Positions 1-11,915 are shown, counted from the first letter of the stretch. The stretch: 64,000 bases of DNA from 55-13 sp964501275 (GCA_964501275.1 CAZCSP010000022.1:1-64000); one strand, 5' to 3'. Numbers and translations are program-made. The notes: a model not told the origin generated them from the letters alone.

Positions 1-1470
1 GGCCCGGGCGGCGCGGCGGTTGTGCCAGGAGCGGATCATGCCGAAGAAGTCGCTGGAATAGGGGAGGGTGAACAGGCGATCCACCTCGTCGATGGCCCAG
101 ATCACCGGCTCCGAAACGGCCTTTAGAACGCTGCTCTCCAGGAACCGCTCGAAATTGGTATTGGGACCGAACATCGGTCGCCACTTCTCCGAGGGATCGA
201 CGTCCAGGTCCAACTGCGAGGCGAACTCTAGCGCCAGAGCCAAATACAGCTTCTCATCCGACTCGATCTGGGCCCGCCCGAACGCCTGCATGTCGGTCCA
301 CACCACCCTGGCCCCCGACTCTGCCGCCGCCCGCAGGGATCGGGCCATCAGCGAGGTCTTCCCGATCTGCCTCGCCCCTTTCACCAGGACAATGCTGTCC
401 CGGTCTCGGAGGGCGGCGACGAATTCGGCGTCGGTGGGACGCTCCACATAGAAAGGCGAACCGGGGGGCATGGCGCCGCCGACTCTCTCCAACGGGGCGG
501 CGGGCTCTGGCTCCTCTTTGCGGGATAGGGCGGCGGTGAGCGCGGCGATGAGGGGCTCGTCGTCCTCCGGCCCGCGCCAAACGGCGTGCTGGAATGGGCG
601 CAGGAGGATTCCCACCTCCCCATCGAGCGGCCCCTCGCCTCCGATCCGCACGGGCAGAATGCGGGGTTGGCCGGTGCGCTCCATCTGGTCGAGGGCGGTT
701 TGCAGCTCGAAGAGCACCATCTCGCTCGCCGACGCCTTTTCGCTCAGGAGCACGATCACCGCGTCCGCGCCCCGAATCTCTTTCTCGATGGCCTGGGCCC
801 ACTGGACGCCGATGGTGAGGTGGCGGTCGATGAAGACGCCAAAGCCGAGGGTCGGCAGCCTGGCCTCGATCAGGTCCACCAGATGATCGTCGGGCTGGGC
901 GCGGCGGCGGTAGAGGACGGCCACCCGGCCTTTGGCCTCGGAAGGGGCTTCGGAGACCACGCCGTACAGGCGCAGGCTTTCGCCGTGCTTGATAGGATGC
1001 TCGCCCAGGTCGGCCAGGCGGTCGCGCCAGGCGCCGAAGGCCCGCAGGTTTTCGGCAAAGAACTCGGTCATCACGATCTGGGTGCCATCGGCGCAGGCCA
1101 TGGCGCGCTGGGCCTTCTCGATCCCCGGCCCGCTCACGTTGGTCTTCCCATTGGCGTCGCCCCGCCGGGTCACCAGGCCGCTGTGCAGGCCAATGCGAAG
1201 CCTGACCTCGGCCCCGTTGGCTACCGTGGTCTGAAGGTAGAGCGCGGCCTCGATGGCGTCGGTCGGTTCGCCAAAGAAGACGAGAGAGACGCCGTCCCCG
1301 CTGTCCAACTTGATGCACTGGTCGGGCGTCTGGCGTTGGACAGCCGGGCAGGTTTGGACGGCTTCCAGGAGTTCCTGGTCCAGTTTGGCCCGCTCCTCAA
1401 TAGAAACCTTGGAGTACCCGACGCGGTCGGTCATGACGACGTGGGCGGTTTCGGTGACGGGTCGAGTCAT
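1..1470 (-). CDS. Nucleotide cyclase-TIR-AAA fusion protein (partial)
   Basis: The gene starts at 1470 (ATG, GGGAGAT upstream) and is open to the window edge, so its C-terminus is missing. Visible 490 residues: a class III nucleotide cyclase domain (about 8-165) with both metal-binding Asp segments (VVMTDRVGYS and SGDGVSLVF), although the usual NxxxR signature reads ExxxR. Next comes a TIR-like domain (about 180-290; AVLYRRR, FGVFIDRH, IRGADAVIVLLSEKA). Then an AAA_35-type ATPase with Walker A GARQIGKTS near 361-369. Cyclase plus TIR recalls Pycsar-type signalling, but there they are separate proteins. Here sensor, effector and ATPase are joined. It lies 19 bp downstream of another AAA_35 gene on the same strand, so they are probably co-transcribed. 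Domain calls are confident; the defence or signalling role is inference. Confidence 0.85.
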   Translation of the reverse strand, partial: MTRPVTETAHVVMTDRVGYSKVSIEERAKLDQELLEAVQTCPAVQRQTPDQCIKLDSGDGVSLVFFGEPTDAIEAALYLQTTVANGAEVRLRIGLHSGLVTRRGDANGKTNVSGPGIEKAQRAMACADGTQIVMTEFFAENLRAFGAWRDRLADLGEHPIKHGESLRLYGVVSEAPSEAKGRVAVLYRRRAQPDDHLVDLIEARLPTLGFGVFIDRHLTIGVQWAQAIEKEIRGADAVIVLLSEKASASEMVLFELQTALDQMERTGQPRILPVRIGGEGPLDGEVGILLRPFQHAVWRGPEDDEPLIAALTAALSRKEEPEPAAPLERVGGAMPPGSPFYVERPTDAEFVAALRDRDSIVLVKGARQIGKTSLMARSLRAAAESGARVVWTDMQAFGRAQIESDEKLYLALALEFASQLDLDVDPSEKWRPMFGPNTNFERFLESSVLKAVSEPVIWAIDEVDRLFTLPYSSDFFGMIRSWHNRRAARA

Positions 1471-1489
1471 GTGATCTCCCACTTCTCGT

Positions 1490-4591
<3,102 letters not shown>

Positions 4592-4632
4592 TGTTTGTCT
4601 CCTGAATTGTAGCTTAGGGAAGGGGGGAACGG

Positions 4633-4708
4633 CGTTTCGGCATTGCGGTTTTTCGGTGTAAAGCCGCAACGCCCCAACACCGTAATGCCGCAATGCCGTC
4701 ATGCCGTC
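4633..4708. repeat. Imperfect inverted repeat of ATGCCG-type words
   Basis: The left arm contains CGGCATTGCGG and CGGTG, and the right arm contains CACCG and CCGCAATGCCG, with repeated 8-9 nt words (aatgccg, aacgcc). It fills the gap between two minus-strand genes and can fold into a long hairpin. Related word-repeats occur near 35.35, 35.47, 35.70 and 39.92 kb. Confidence 0.6.
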
Positions 4709-4712
4709 CCCA

Positions 4713-6689
4713 TCACAAAAATCTCCTCACCACCGCCTGCGACCGGCGGGCGACGTTGCTGTAGCCGACCCCGCCCTTGACCGATTCGATGGTCCGTCCA
4801 TTTCCCACATAGATCGCGACATGCTTCGGATCTTGGTAAACCAGAACGTCGCCGAAGTGCAGGTCTCCGGTCACCACTTTGCCCTGGCGAAAGCGGCCGA
4901 TGTCTTGCGAGTGTCGGGGCAATCGGACGCCCAACTCTTTGTAAACCGCGCAGACGAACCCGGAGCAGTCGATACCATCCCGCGTGTTGCCGCCCCAGCG
5001 ATAAGGCGTGCCAATCCAGCTCTTGGCAACATCCAGCAGCCGCTTGTGCGAGTCCTTGTAGGGCTTGTCGAAACTAGCCCCCGGGACGGCCCGGACGTAC
5101 AGGTTGGTGCCCAGACTCGACTTGGGGCGATTCACCCCGATGGGCCGGATTTCGCCATAAGGGGCCAGTTCCAGGGAAGGGGTCGGCGGTAGGTAGGCGG
5201 GTTTGCGGCTGTCCACAGGCCGGGTCGGAGGAGCGGTCGTGGTCTTCGGCGCATAGCGGATCGGAGGCTGGGGAATGGGCGTGTGGTCGAAGATGCGGTA
5301 GGCCTTGGTGAACTGGTCCAGCCGCATGGGCCGAACGCCCGCCATGCCGCCATCGAGAGCCAAAACCTTGCCCGAGCCAACGTAGACCGCCGGGCGATCT
5401 TTCTCGTAGACCAGGTCGCCGTAGTCCAGCGAGTCGACTTCCTGGGTCAGGCGGGCGGGAAAATTGATCTTGGCCTTGGCGTACAGGCCTCGAACCATCT
5501 CGTCGGCGCTCGCAACCTTCGCTGTGCGCGCATTCTGAATCTGCTGGGCGATCCGCTGCTGCTCCAGGCTTCGCTCCTCCCCGCCGTCCGCCTCAAAGCC
5601 CACCGTGCGATAACCCTCGGTTTGCCCTGGCTCAAAGCGGCGAACGCCAGAATCGGTGGCCAGCCAAACGCCATCCTCATCCGCGGCCAAGGCCCGAACT
5701 TGGCCATGCTCCGGCCCGAAGTAGACCTGGCTGGAGCCGTCAGTCAGGTCCGCCCGGCACATCTGCCCATTCTGCGCCCACCACACGCTCTCTTGGTGGA
5801 AGTCCATCACCTGGCTATAGCGGGGCCACAGACCGGGCTCGACCGTGTTGGGAACCCAGTTGTTCTGATAGAACGGAACCATGTGGACCCGGTCGTTGCC
5901 CAAGGCCACCAGGCCGATGTCGGACACTCGGATGTTGCCGGTCGGGCCTGTTCCAAAGGGCAAACGGATGCGCTTGGTCCCGATGTCGATCCGCACCTCG
6001 GGACCGAATGCAGGCTTGAAATCCACCACCGACGCCGCGTACCCGCCCAGAAGCCGATATTGGCCGCCCGAGCCAACTGACCAGGCGTTGATCAGCGCGA
6101 TCTCCCGCGTCTCGCCTTCGATCTGGGGCGTGGATCGTTGGCCATAGCGCCGGATGCTCACAAACATCCCGCCCTGCCCGTTCCAGTAGGTGTCCACCAG
6201 CCCCTGCCCAGCAATCTCCGCCATCTCGGGAGGCAGGAATTGTTGGGGCGACTTCACGATCCCAGTCTCCGGCTCCACGAAGACGAAGGCGGTATCAGAG
6301 TGGACCACGAACCAGTTCTTCCAAACCGTCAAACGCTTGGGCATTCCCGACATCAGTTGGTCGGGGATGCCGACTTTGCGGCAGTAGCCCGATTGCGGAT
6401 TGGCGATACTCAGACCGTGGATTCGCTCATCGATCCAAGCGACGCGATTGCCAACTACCCGAACATCCAGGACTTTGGCGCCGGACTCGCCGACTTTCCA
6501 GACCCGGCGTTGGGTTTCCGGGTCATAGGCAGAAACTCCCCCAGTTTCGTGCCCAACCAACAGGGTCCCGTTCTCCATTCGGATTTGGCTGGCCTTGGCT
6601 CCTGCCAAGGTTTCCGACTGCGCATAACCCCGCCCCGCCAAAGCCAAGACCCCAACCACCCACATCGACACAGCTATTCCTCTTCGCAT
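4713..6689 (-). CDS. Secreted beta-propeller-like protein with C-terminal NlpC/P60 peptidase
   Basis: 658 residues. A signal peptide (about 1-23, ending GYAQ) is followed by a propeller-like region (repeated LVGHETGGVSAYDPETQ type units), then NlpC/P60 at about 555-658 with the full active site: DCSGF (Cys), HVAIYVGN (His). Such domains cleave D-Glu-to-diaminopimelate type bonds in peptidoglycan. A second, degenerate NlpC-like stretch (GDLVYEKDRPAVYVGSGKV) lies in the middle. The start at 6689 has no Shine-Dalgarno but a TATTCT box 7 nt before it (leaderless?); an alternative GTG at 6671 has AGAGG upstream. Its C-terminus is related to that of the next gene downstream, where the Cys is lost. 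Confidence 0.85.
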   Translation of the reverse strand: MRRGIAVSMWVVGVLALAGRGYAQSETLAGAKASQIRMENGTLLVGHETGGVSAYDPETQRRVWKVGESGAKVLDVRVVGNRVAWIDERIHGLSIANPQSGYCRKVGIPDQLMSGMPKRLTVWKNWFVVHSDTAFVFVEPETGIVKSPQQFLPPEMAEIAGQGLVDTYWNGQGGMFVSIRRYGQRSTPQIEGETREIALINAWSVGSGGQYRLLGGYAASVVDFKPAFGPEVRIDIGTKRIRLPFGTGPTGNIRVSDIGLVALGNDRVHMVPFYQNNWVPNTVEPGLWPRYSQVMDFHQESVWWAQNGQMCRADLTDGSSQVYFGPEHGQVRALAADEDGVWLATDSGVRRFEPGQTEGYRTVGFEADGGEERSLEQQRIAQQIQNARTAKVASADEMVRGLYAKAKINFPARLTQEVDSLDYGDLVYEKDRPAVYVGSGKVLALDGGMAGVRPMRLDQFTKAYRIFDHTPIPQPPIRYAPKTTTAPPTRPVDSRKPAYLPPTPSLELAPYGEIRPIGVNRPKSSLGTNLYVRAVPGASFDKPYKDSHKRLLDVAKSWIGTPYRWGGNTRDGIDCSGFVCAVYKELGVRLPRHSQDIGRFRQGKVVTGDLHFGDVLVYQDPKHVAIYVGNGRTIESVKGGVGYSNVARRSQAVVRRFL

Positions 6690-6769
6690 GGAAAGGAGAA
6701 TAGGCTTTCCGCATCGCTTATGCCGTGATGTCCATCACAGATTGGATGTGTCGAAGATCACTTCCGACC

Positions 6770-6905
6770 TCCGGTCGAGCGTTGCTTTGAGAATGAGTCG
6801 AGGCACGTCGACTACGCGGCTTCGGTGGCCCTCTGTGTTTTTCGGTGGTTTTTCCATTGGCAGGCAATGAAACCACCGAGGACCACCGAAGTGAAGCGTA
6901 TCCCA
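6770..6905. repeat. Dispersed CCACCGAAGG-family repeat, copy 1
   Basis: Contains TCGGTGGCCCTCTGTG..., then a hairpin with arms TCGGTGGTTT and AAACCACCGA, ending CCACCGAAG. Related copies lie near 28.74, 35.53 and 42.90 kb. Located in the divergent intergenic region between 6689 and 6931. Confidence 0.6.
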
Positions 6906-6916
6906 AAGTTCTGGAC

Positions 6917-6922
6917 TACAAT
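6917..6922 (+). promoter_or_regulatory. TACAAT -10 box, probable leaderless promoter
   Basis: TACAAT ends 8 nt before the ATG at 6931 and no Shine-Dalgarno lies between, so transcription would begin at or next to the start codon. The same arrangement recurs before 11987, 21181, 23544, 26825, 47023 and the small gene starting at 53037. Confidence 0.5.
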
Positions 6923-6930
6923 GAAGTGGC

Positions 6931-7299
6931 ATGAAGGACCTGCAAAAGGAAGATCCGTTACTGGGACGCTTCTTGGCAATGCAGATCAGCCACCTGGTGG
7001 CGCCACTTTTTGGAGTCTTGGCGGGGATCGGCTTTAGCAAAGGGTGGACCGCCATTGCTGGGCTTGCCACTTTGGGCGCGATTCTCGTTGTCAGCCTACC
7101 GCCCCTCTTGGACCGCAAGTGGAACTTGCTTCTACCTGCCCTGGTCGGAGTCCTATCAGGCGTTGTCTACAGCTTTCTAACAAATGAGATCGGCTTCCAC
7201 GTCTTTCTCGTGACGGCTTATGGCCTTCAGGTCCTGGTCTTGGTCCTGCAGGCCGTGAACGAACGCCGTCAAGATCGGATCGGCTCAGAACGAACCTAG
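6931..7299 (+). CDS. Small integral membrane protein of unknown function
   Basis: 122 residues with about four hydrophobic segments (ISHLVAPLFGVLAGIGF, AIAGLATLGAILVVSL, LLLPALVGVLSGVVYSF, VFLVTAYGLQVLVLVLQAV) and a charged C-terminus. I do not recognise a family. It stands alone, divergent from the NlpC/P60 gene and convergent with the sulfatase-fold gene. Confidence 0.7.
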   Translation: MKDLQKEDPLLGRFLAMQISHLVAPLFGVLAGIGFSKGWTAIAGLATLGAILVVSLPPLLDRKWNLLLPALVGVLSGVVYSFLTNEIGFHVFLVTAYGLQVLVLVLQAVNERRQDRIGSERT

Positions 7300-7335
7300 T
7301 CATTCAAAAGTCGCCAGACTCTTCGATGTTCCGGC

Positions 7336-8826
7336 CTACTCAATCCGCTCCGTCACTTCCGTAAACTCCAGCGGCCTGCCATAAGGCGAATACCAGCTTC
7401 GATCCTCCAGATTCGGCAGGTCGTCGCCAAGTAGCCGCCGGAAGACCGTTCGGAAGCTGTTGACCGGGGTGATTTCGGGATAGAGTTCCTCACGAACCGA
7501 ATCCGGGACCAGGTAGGCATTGAGGATGGGGAAGCATTCGCCGACGTTCGTCTTCTCCAACTCCGATTGGTCGAGTCCCATTTTCGGGCCGTGGTCGCCT
7601 TGGATAACGATGATCGGCCTCGGGCCTGGTCCGGCAAGGATCTTGTCGAGCGATTCCAGGATCTTTTTGCCGATGAACGTCGCTTGACCCGCATACCCTT
7701 CGCGGTAGGCCTTCTTGTCTGCCACCATCTCCATGTAGTCGCTCCCATCCCAATAGCCGTAGGGGCCTTTTTTAGGCAGGTTCTCGCCATTGGGACCAAA
7801 GCTGAAAGGCGGATGGGGAGCCAGGATGTGGACGATCGTGAACTGTGGCACGGCCCCCTGATCAGAAAGGGTGGATAGCCTCTCAAAGGCGTCCCGCAAA
7901 ATCTGTTGACGCATCTCGAACATGGTGCGGATGACGGCCGTTTGCTCCAAGGAAGGCAAGCGCTGGAGTATGGTGCTCTCCAAAAGATTCACCCCTTCCG
8001 GTGTGACTTCCTTGCGGTCGACATTCATAAACTGAAGCGAGGGGAAGCCAGTGGTAATAGCGGAGGTCTGGTACCCCGCCTCCTTCAGCCGTGTCATTGT
8101 CCGGCTATTCTCCAAAGCCATGGCAAAGTTCGGGCGTCCTTCATCCACGGGTTGAATGGACTTCAGATCCTGAATGTAGTCGTAGTTCAGCGACGAAGAG
8201 AGGGAGAGTTCTGTCTGACAGTAGTTCGCGCGCGCCTTCTTAGCCACATAGAACCCCCGCTTCTCCAACCCTTCGATGAACCCCTGATCCGAAAACCCGT
8301 AGAGCCGTTCAAAAACGTCTGTCCGCCCGTAGCCGTCGAGAATGATATAGACGATGTCGGGATAGTCCTTCGCCGCCTGGCCGCCGACCATGGGGCCTGC
8401 AAGAGCCCTTCCCTTCCCCATTTGAGCCGAGGCGATTTGGAACGTCGGAATGGCCACCAGGACGCAGGCAAAGAAGCTCAACGGTCGATGCCACTGCCAC
8501 TTCCAAACTGCCAAGGCGGCTAAGACAAAGATCAATGTCCCACTACCTATCAAAGAGGCAAGAGAGTCGCGGGGGAACGGCATGATCCCAACGACGAGAT
8601 GCAGACTAAGCGCCCCGACGGCCAGAACCGTTGCCGCAATCGCTCCCCGCTCGGCCCTTCGCAGCGCCAAACCCAAGACCAGCCAAAGCACAGTAGTGAC
8701 TCCAACCACCACAAAGAGCGGTCGCCAGAGGTCGCGCAGAGGGATGAGCGACTGATTGGATGCGTAAAGCGATAGGACGGGAAACGCGGCGAGCAAGGGG
8801 GGATAGATCGCAGTCGGTGCTCTCAA
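7336..8826 (-). CDS. Membrane-anchored sulfatase/alkaline phosphatase superfamily protein
   Basis: 496 residues from a TTG at 8826 preceded by GGAGG and overlapping the TGA stop of the upstream gene (TTGA), so translation is coupled. The N-terminal half has about five membrane helices. The C-terminal half is a sulfatase-type catalytic domain with DIVYIILDGYGR (metal Asp), a TELSLSSSL nucleophile region, HPPFSF and QGDHGPK metal ligands. This architecture resembles LTA synthase/phosphoethanolamine transferase-like enzymes that act on envelope glycans or lipids. With a NoeA-like methyltransferase and a small membrane protein it forms a three-gene operon. Substrate unknown. Confidence 0.85.
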   Translation of the reverse strand: MRAPTAIYPPLLAAFPVLSLYASNQSLIPLRDLWRPLFVVVGVTTVLWLVLGLALRRAERGAIAATVLAVGALSLHLVVGIMPFPRDSLASLIGSGTLIFVLAALAVWKWQWHRPLSFFACVLVAIPTFQIASAQMGKGRALAGPMVGGQAAKDYPDIVYIILDGYGRTDVFERLYGFSDQGFIEGLEKRGFYVAKKARANYCQTELSLSSSLNYDYIQDLKSIQPVDEGRPNFAMALENSRTMTRLKEAGYQTSAITTGFPSLQFMNVDRKEVTPEGVNLLESTILQRLPSLEQTAVIRTMFEMRQQILRDAFERLSTLSDQGAVPQFTIVHILAPHPPFSFGPNGENLPKKGPYGYWDGSDYMEMVADKKAYREGYAGQATFIGKKILESLDKILAGPGPRPIIVIQGDHGPKMGLDQSELEKTNVGECFPILNAYLVPDSVREELYPEITPVNSFRTVFRRLLGDDLPNLEDRSWYSPYGRPLEFTEVTERIE

Positions 8827-10193
8827 TCCCGCCTCCGATACAGGTACATCGTCCGCGTCATCTCCGCGACCGGTCGCTTCGCCACCAGTTCGAAACTTCG
8901 AGCAAACGCTGCCTCGAACTGCTCCTGCGTATAAAGATCGAACACGTCCCGACGGGCCACCAGAATCCGCTGTACCTGCGAGTCCTCTTTGGGAACGAAC
9001 TCGATAATCAGCCAGCGCCCCAGGCGAGCCAGAAACTCCGCGATCATCCACAGAGGAACGTTGTTGCCGATCGCCAAGTGATGGACCAGGGCCAGGGCCA
9101 TCAGCACGTCGGCAGGGCCGCGCTTGATGAGGGAGTCCCGCTCATCCAAACTCCACCCGAGAGGGGGCGAGGGGTTGGCGAAGTCTTGGACCAAGGGCAA
9201 GAAATCCTTCGTCGCGCTTTGCCGAGACCACCGGTAAGCCTGCTCCACGGCGGCATGGTCCATGTCCCATCCGATGGTTTGCAGACCGAGGTCGAGGGCG
9301 ATCTGGCTGAATTCGCCATTGTTCGCCCCCAAGTCCCAACAGGTCTCAGGTTTCCCTGGGATCTGCCCCAGAAACTCCCTCACGATCTCCCGCTTGCTCG
9401 CCTGTCCCGTCTCCGTGTAGTTCGTGTCGGAGTAGTAGTCGCCCCACGGCGTTCCGCCAGGCTTCCAATCAAGGCCCGAGATAGTGCGTTGAAGGCTGTC
9501 GATGAGGGCCAGTAGGGCGGTCTTGGAGACTTTGGCCGCCTGCTTGGATTCTTTTGAAGGTTCGCTATCCGCTTTGGCGTGCATGAAGAGATGCGCGGCC
9601 AGTCCCATGTTGAGCTTGGCTTTCCCCGGTAATAGCTTCGCCGCCAAGTCCAACGGGATCCCGTCCAGGCAAGTGCGAAACATTGAGACCAGGCGGGGAT
9701 CGACATAGGCCATCAAAGCCAGGGGAGCCAGAAAATGGCGGCAGAACTGGCGATAGGCGATCCAGGGCTCGCCTTCGACATAGGTCTCGAAAGACAGCGT
9801 GTCGATCAGAACCGACGTGCCTCGATGGAACTGCACGTTAAACGCCGTTGCATCCTTCAGGACAAACCCCTTCTCCAACGCACGGGACATAGCGCGTAAG
9901 GTCAAGAGAGCCGCATCCTTGAGTTGGCCGAAGCACCACTCATAGGGATAAGAGAGGAACGCCAGTTGCTCCGGCAACAGAACTCGGTGAGCCCCCTCCT
10001 CCCCCGGCTCGACCTCTTGAAATGGCAAGAGAATCCCTTCCGATATCAAGTCGGCAAAAAGCCCCGAAGTCTGCACACGGTCATACTCCTGCGCATAGGG
10101 CAGGCCGACGTAGCGATGAACCGCGCCTTCGCGAAGGAACACGAAGCCGCTGGGATCGCGGAAAGAAGACCCAAGTCTCGCGACCGGCGTCAT
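8823..10193 (-). CDS. NoeA-like class I SAM-dependent methyltransferase
   Basis: 456 residues. The C-terminal half is a Rossmann methyltransferase with SAM-binding motif I (CWDLGANNGEFS) and an acidic motif II (IGWDMDH). The N-terminal half resembles nodulation protein NoeA-type proteins and contains a kinase-like pair of motifs (FVLKDATAFNVQF and VLIDTLSF); whether it binds nucleotide is unknown. Its ATG directly follows the TAG of the upstream small gene and its TGA overlaps the TTG of the sulfatase-fold gene, so all three are tightly coupled. Likely role: methylation of a saccharide or envelope precursor (inference). Confidence 0.82.
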   Translation of the reverse strand: MTPVARLGSSFRDPSGFVFLREGAVHRYVGLPYAQEYDRVQTSGLFADLISEGILLPFQEVEPGEEGAHRVLLPEQLAFLSYPYEWCFGQLKDAALLTLRAMSRALEKGFVLKDATAFNVQFHRGTSVLIDTLSFETYVEGEPWIAYRQFCRHFLAPLALMAYVDPRLVSMFRTCLDGIPLDLAAKLLPGKAKLNMGLAAHLFMHAKADSEPSKESKQAAKVSKTALLALIDSLQRTISGLDWKPGGTPWGDYYSDTNYTETGQASKREIVREFLGQIPGKPETCWDLGANNGEFSQIALDLGLQTIGWDMDHAAVEQAYRWSRQSATKDFLPLVQDFANPSPPLGWSLDERDSLIKRGPADVLMALALVHHLAIGNNVPLWMIAEFLARLGRWLIIEFVPKEDSQVQRILVARRDVFDLYTQEQFEAAFARSFELVAKRPVAEMTRTMYLYRRRD

Positions 10194-10376
10194 CTACTGG
10201 GTCGACTTTTTCTGGAAGGTTCTCGAACAGAGAGCTACAAGATGGCTCCACTGCGTGCGGATCACATATCCGACGGTGAGGATTCCCGCCAAGAGAACCT
10301 GGAAGATCATGCTTCCAGACCCTCCATCAATATAAGCCAACGGCGCAGACAAAGAGACTTCGAGAAGTGAATTCAT
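10194..10376 (-). CDS. Small membrane protein with AYIDxGSGSM motif
   Basis: 60 residues: a short head, the motif AYIDGGSGSM, then one hydrophobic helix (IFQVLLAGILTVGYVI) and a basic tail. Proteins with an AYIDPGTGS-like motif before one or two helices are, from memory, recurrent neighbours of NoeA-like methyltransferases and sulfatase-fold genes. Its TAG abuts the ATG of the methyltransferase (TAGATG). Probably a subunit or membrane anchor of the same pathway. Confidence 0.65.
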   Translation of the reverse strand: MNSLLEVSLSAPLAYIDGGSGSMIFQVLLAGILTVGYVIRTQWSHLVALCSRTFQKKSTQ

Positions 10377-10398
10377 AACTAACTAAACGAGAATTTCG

Positions 10399-10418
10399 CA
10401 AACAAGTTCACTTGTTTG
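10399..10418. promoter_or_regulatory. 20-bp palindrome upstream of the methyltransferase-sulfatase operon
   Basis: Arms CAAACAAGT and ACTTGTTTG with a 2-nt centre, 23-42 bp upstream of the first gene of the minus-strand operon. Could be an operator or a 5' leader hairpin. Confidence 0.35.
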
Positions 10419-10571
10419 AATAAAATATCAAGGATGGACTATCTCGATAGGTTGGTCTAGTAATAGAAAAATACCCGTCAACTCCCACCACGGGAGAAGC
10501 CGCTTCCACTCGACGCCTATGTCGGCAATCCGAACCCAGCACGAATAGGGTCACGGCTTGCGCTAAAGAAA

Positions 10572-10590
10572 CCTACTTATGTCAAGTAGG
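10572..10590. other. Hairpin-forming inverted repeat
   Basis: CCTACTT and AAGTAGG flank a 5-nt loop; the stem can be extended by AAA/TTT with bulged Gs. The surrounding gap (10377-10643) otherwise shows no gene. It may be a terminator or a leftover repeat. Confidence 0.35.
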
Positions 10591-10643
10591 GGTTTGAGGG
10601 CCAAATAGTTCGCCACACCCGAAAAAAAACCCGTAGCCTCAGG

Positions 10644-10856
10644 TCAGACCGCGGCCTTGGTTGGCGTCGGTGAAGGAGCTTCCTGGAGGCGTCGGGGCCG
10701 GGGAGCAAGCTCGCCGCCACACTCGCGGCAGGTCCAATTCAAGTCCTCGGCGCAGTCGACGCAGTAGGTATCTTCGAAGCTGCAGATAAAGGCATCGCTC
10801 TGCCACTCCAAGCGCCTCCGACACTTCTCACAGGTGCGTCTCATCTCCAGGGCCAT
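10644..10856 (-). CDS. DUF1272-family zinc-ribbon-like protein
   Basis: 70 residues from the ATG at 10856 (AAAGGAGAT upstream). It begins MALEMRRTCEKC and carries four CxxC-type pairs (CEKC, the single Cys of FICSFEDTYCVDCAE, CRECG), the pattern of DUF1272 proteins, small presumed zinc-binding proteins of unknown role. The C-terminus is a Pro-rich tail. Stands alone. Confidence 0.85.
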   Translation of the reverse strand: MALEMRRTCEKCRRRLEWQSDAFICSFEDTYCVDCAEDLNWTCRECGGELAPRPRRLQEAPSPTPTKAAV

Positions 10857-11078
10857 TTCATCTCCTTTCATCCTCAAGAGCAATCATCCGTTCCATCCAG
10901 ATCCTTGGCGATCCGTTCGCCCAGCCTCGTAAGCCCGCCATTCTTCCTCGCGAAGCCTTACTGGTATGGCTTCGGCAAGGTTCATCTCAGGCTTCACATG
11001 CAAATACTTGGCGCGGTTCTTGGTCGTTCCCTCGTGCGACTGTTTCGGTAAATTTATGTGGGAACTGGCCTCTTCGTC

Positions 11079-11915
11079 TTACTGGCGACCCATCAAAACC
11101 TCAACCTTGGCCCCTGGCAACCGGCGCCTTAGAGCAGGCTCTTGCATCACGACGTGGCTCGCTCCCATGACGATGAAGGCACGCCGCTTCCCTTGTGCCA
11201 GTTCCACCACCCGGTCGATCATGTGCCTGTCTCTGAGCAGGCTGCTTGCCTTGGCGATGTCGTTGAACTGCGTCCTCCCTTCGATCAACCCAGGGTCGAA
11301 CCAACTTAAGGGCGGCGCATCGATCTTGGCGTCCGCCCCAACCACCCGTTGAAGGATCGCTTGCAGTTCTGAAACGTTGCTTGGCTTCTCTTTTAAGGCG
11401 GGGATGGCCATCAGTCGGAGGATGTTTGCCGCGGCAACCGCCTCGACGGTGTTTCGGCGACTCTCAACGGGACGCCGCAAGTATTCATAGATGTTCTGCA
11501 ACACGTAGAACGACTTCAGAACCTCTGGGTCGAACTGCTTCGCCAAGGCCTCCGCCTGTTGGGCTTTGGAAGGGTCGAGGCTTTCCAGTGGCAGGCCATC
11601 GCTCTTCGCTTTGAACCCGATCCACCCTGGCTCCCCATTCATGAGCACTGAGTCTTCCAAAGTTGCTTCCAACCTCGGGCTGCCGCTCTCGTGGATGGCA
11701 ATCTCAGGCTTTAATGTTTGCCAGAGCTCGGCCGCGATCTTTAGCTGTGGGTCCTTGGGGTCGCGTGTGTGTCCGCTTCCGAAGTAGAGAACGGTTGTCG
11801 AGTCAGTCTGGATTCGAAGCACGTAAGGGCGGGAGTGTTTGACCTTGGAATACTCTTCGGAGGTCATCAGCCCATCCGACTGAGCGAGGCACGATGCGAC
11901 GAGCAAAGCGAGCAT
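11079..11915 (-). CDS. Secreted TraB/GumN (TIKI-superfamily)-like protein
   Basis: 278 residues from ATG at 11915 (TTAGGA upstream; a GTG six bases further up is possible). Short signal peptide with VASC or CLAQ near the cleavage site. Motifs of the TIKI/TraB fold are visible: YFGSGHTRDPKDPQ near the N-terminus, an Arg-rich helix (SLLRDRHMIDRV) and a second Gly-x-x-His (VMGASHVVMQ) near the C-terminus. Members are proposed metallo-hydrolases; the target is unknown. Divergent from the GDSL hydrolase gene. Confidence 0.7.
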   Translation of the reverse strand: MLALLVASCLAQSDGLMTSEEYSKVKHSRPYVLRIQTDSTTVLYFGSGHTRDPKDPQLKIAAELWQTLKPEIAIHESGSPRLEATLEDSVLMNGEPGWIGFKAKSDGLPLESLDPSKAQQAEALAKQFDPEVLKSFYVLQNIYEYLRRPVESRRNTVEAVAAANILRLMAIPALKEKPSNVSELQAILQRVVGADAKIDAPPLSWFDPGLIEGRTQFNDIAKASSLLRDRHMIDRVVELAQGKRRAFIVMGASHVVMQEPALRRRLPGAKVEVLMGRQ

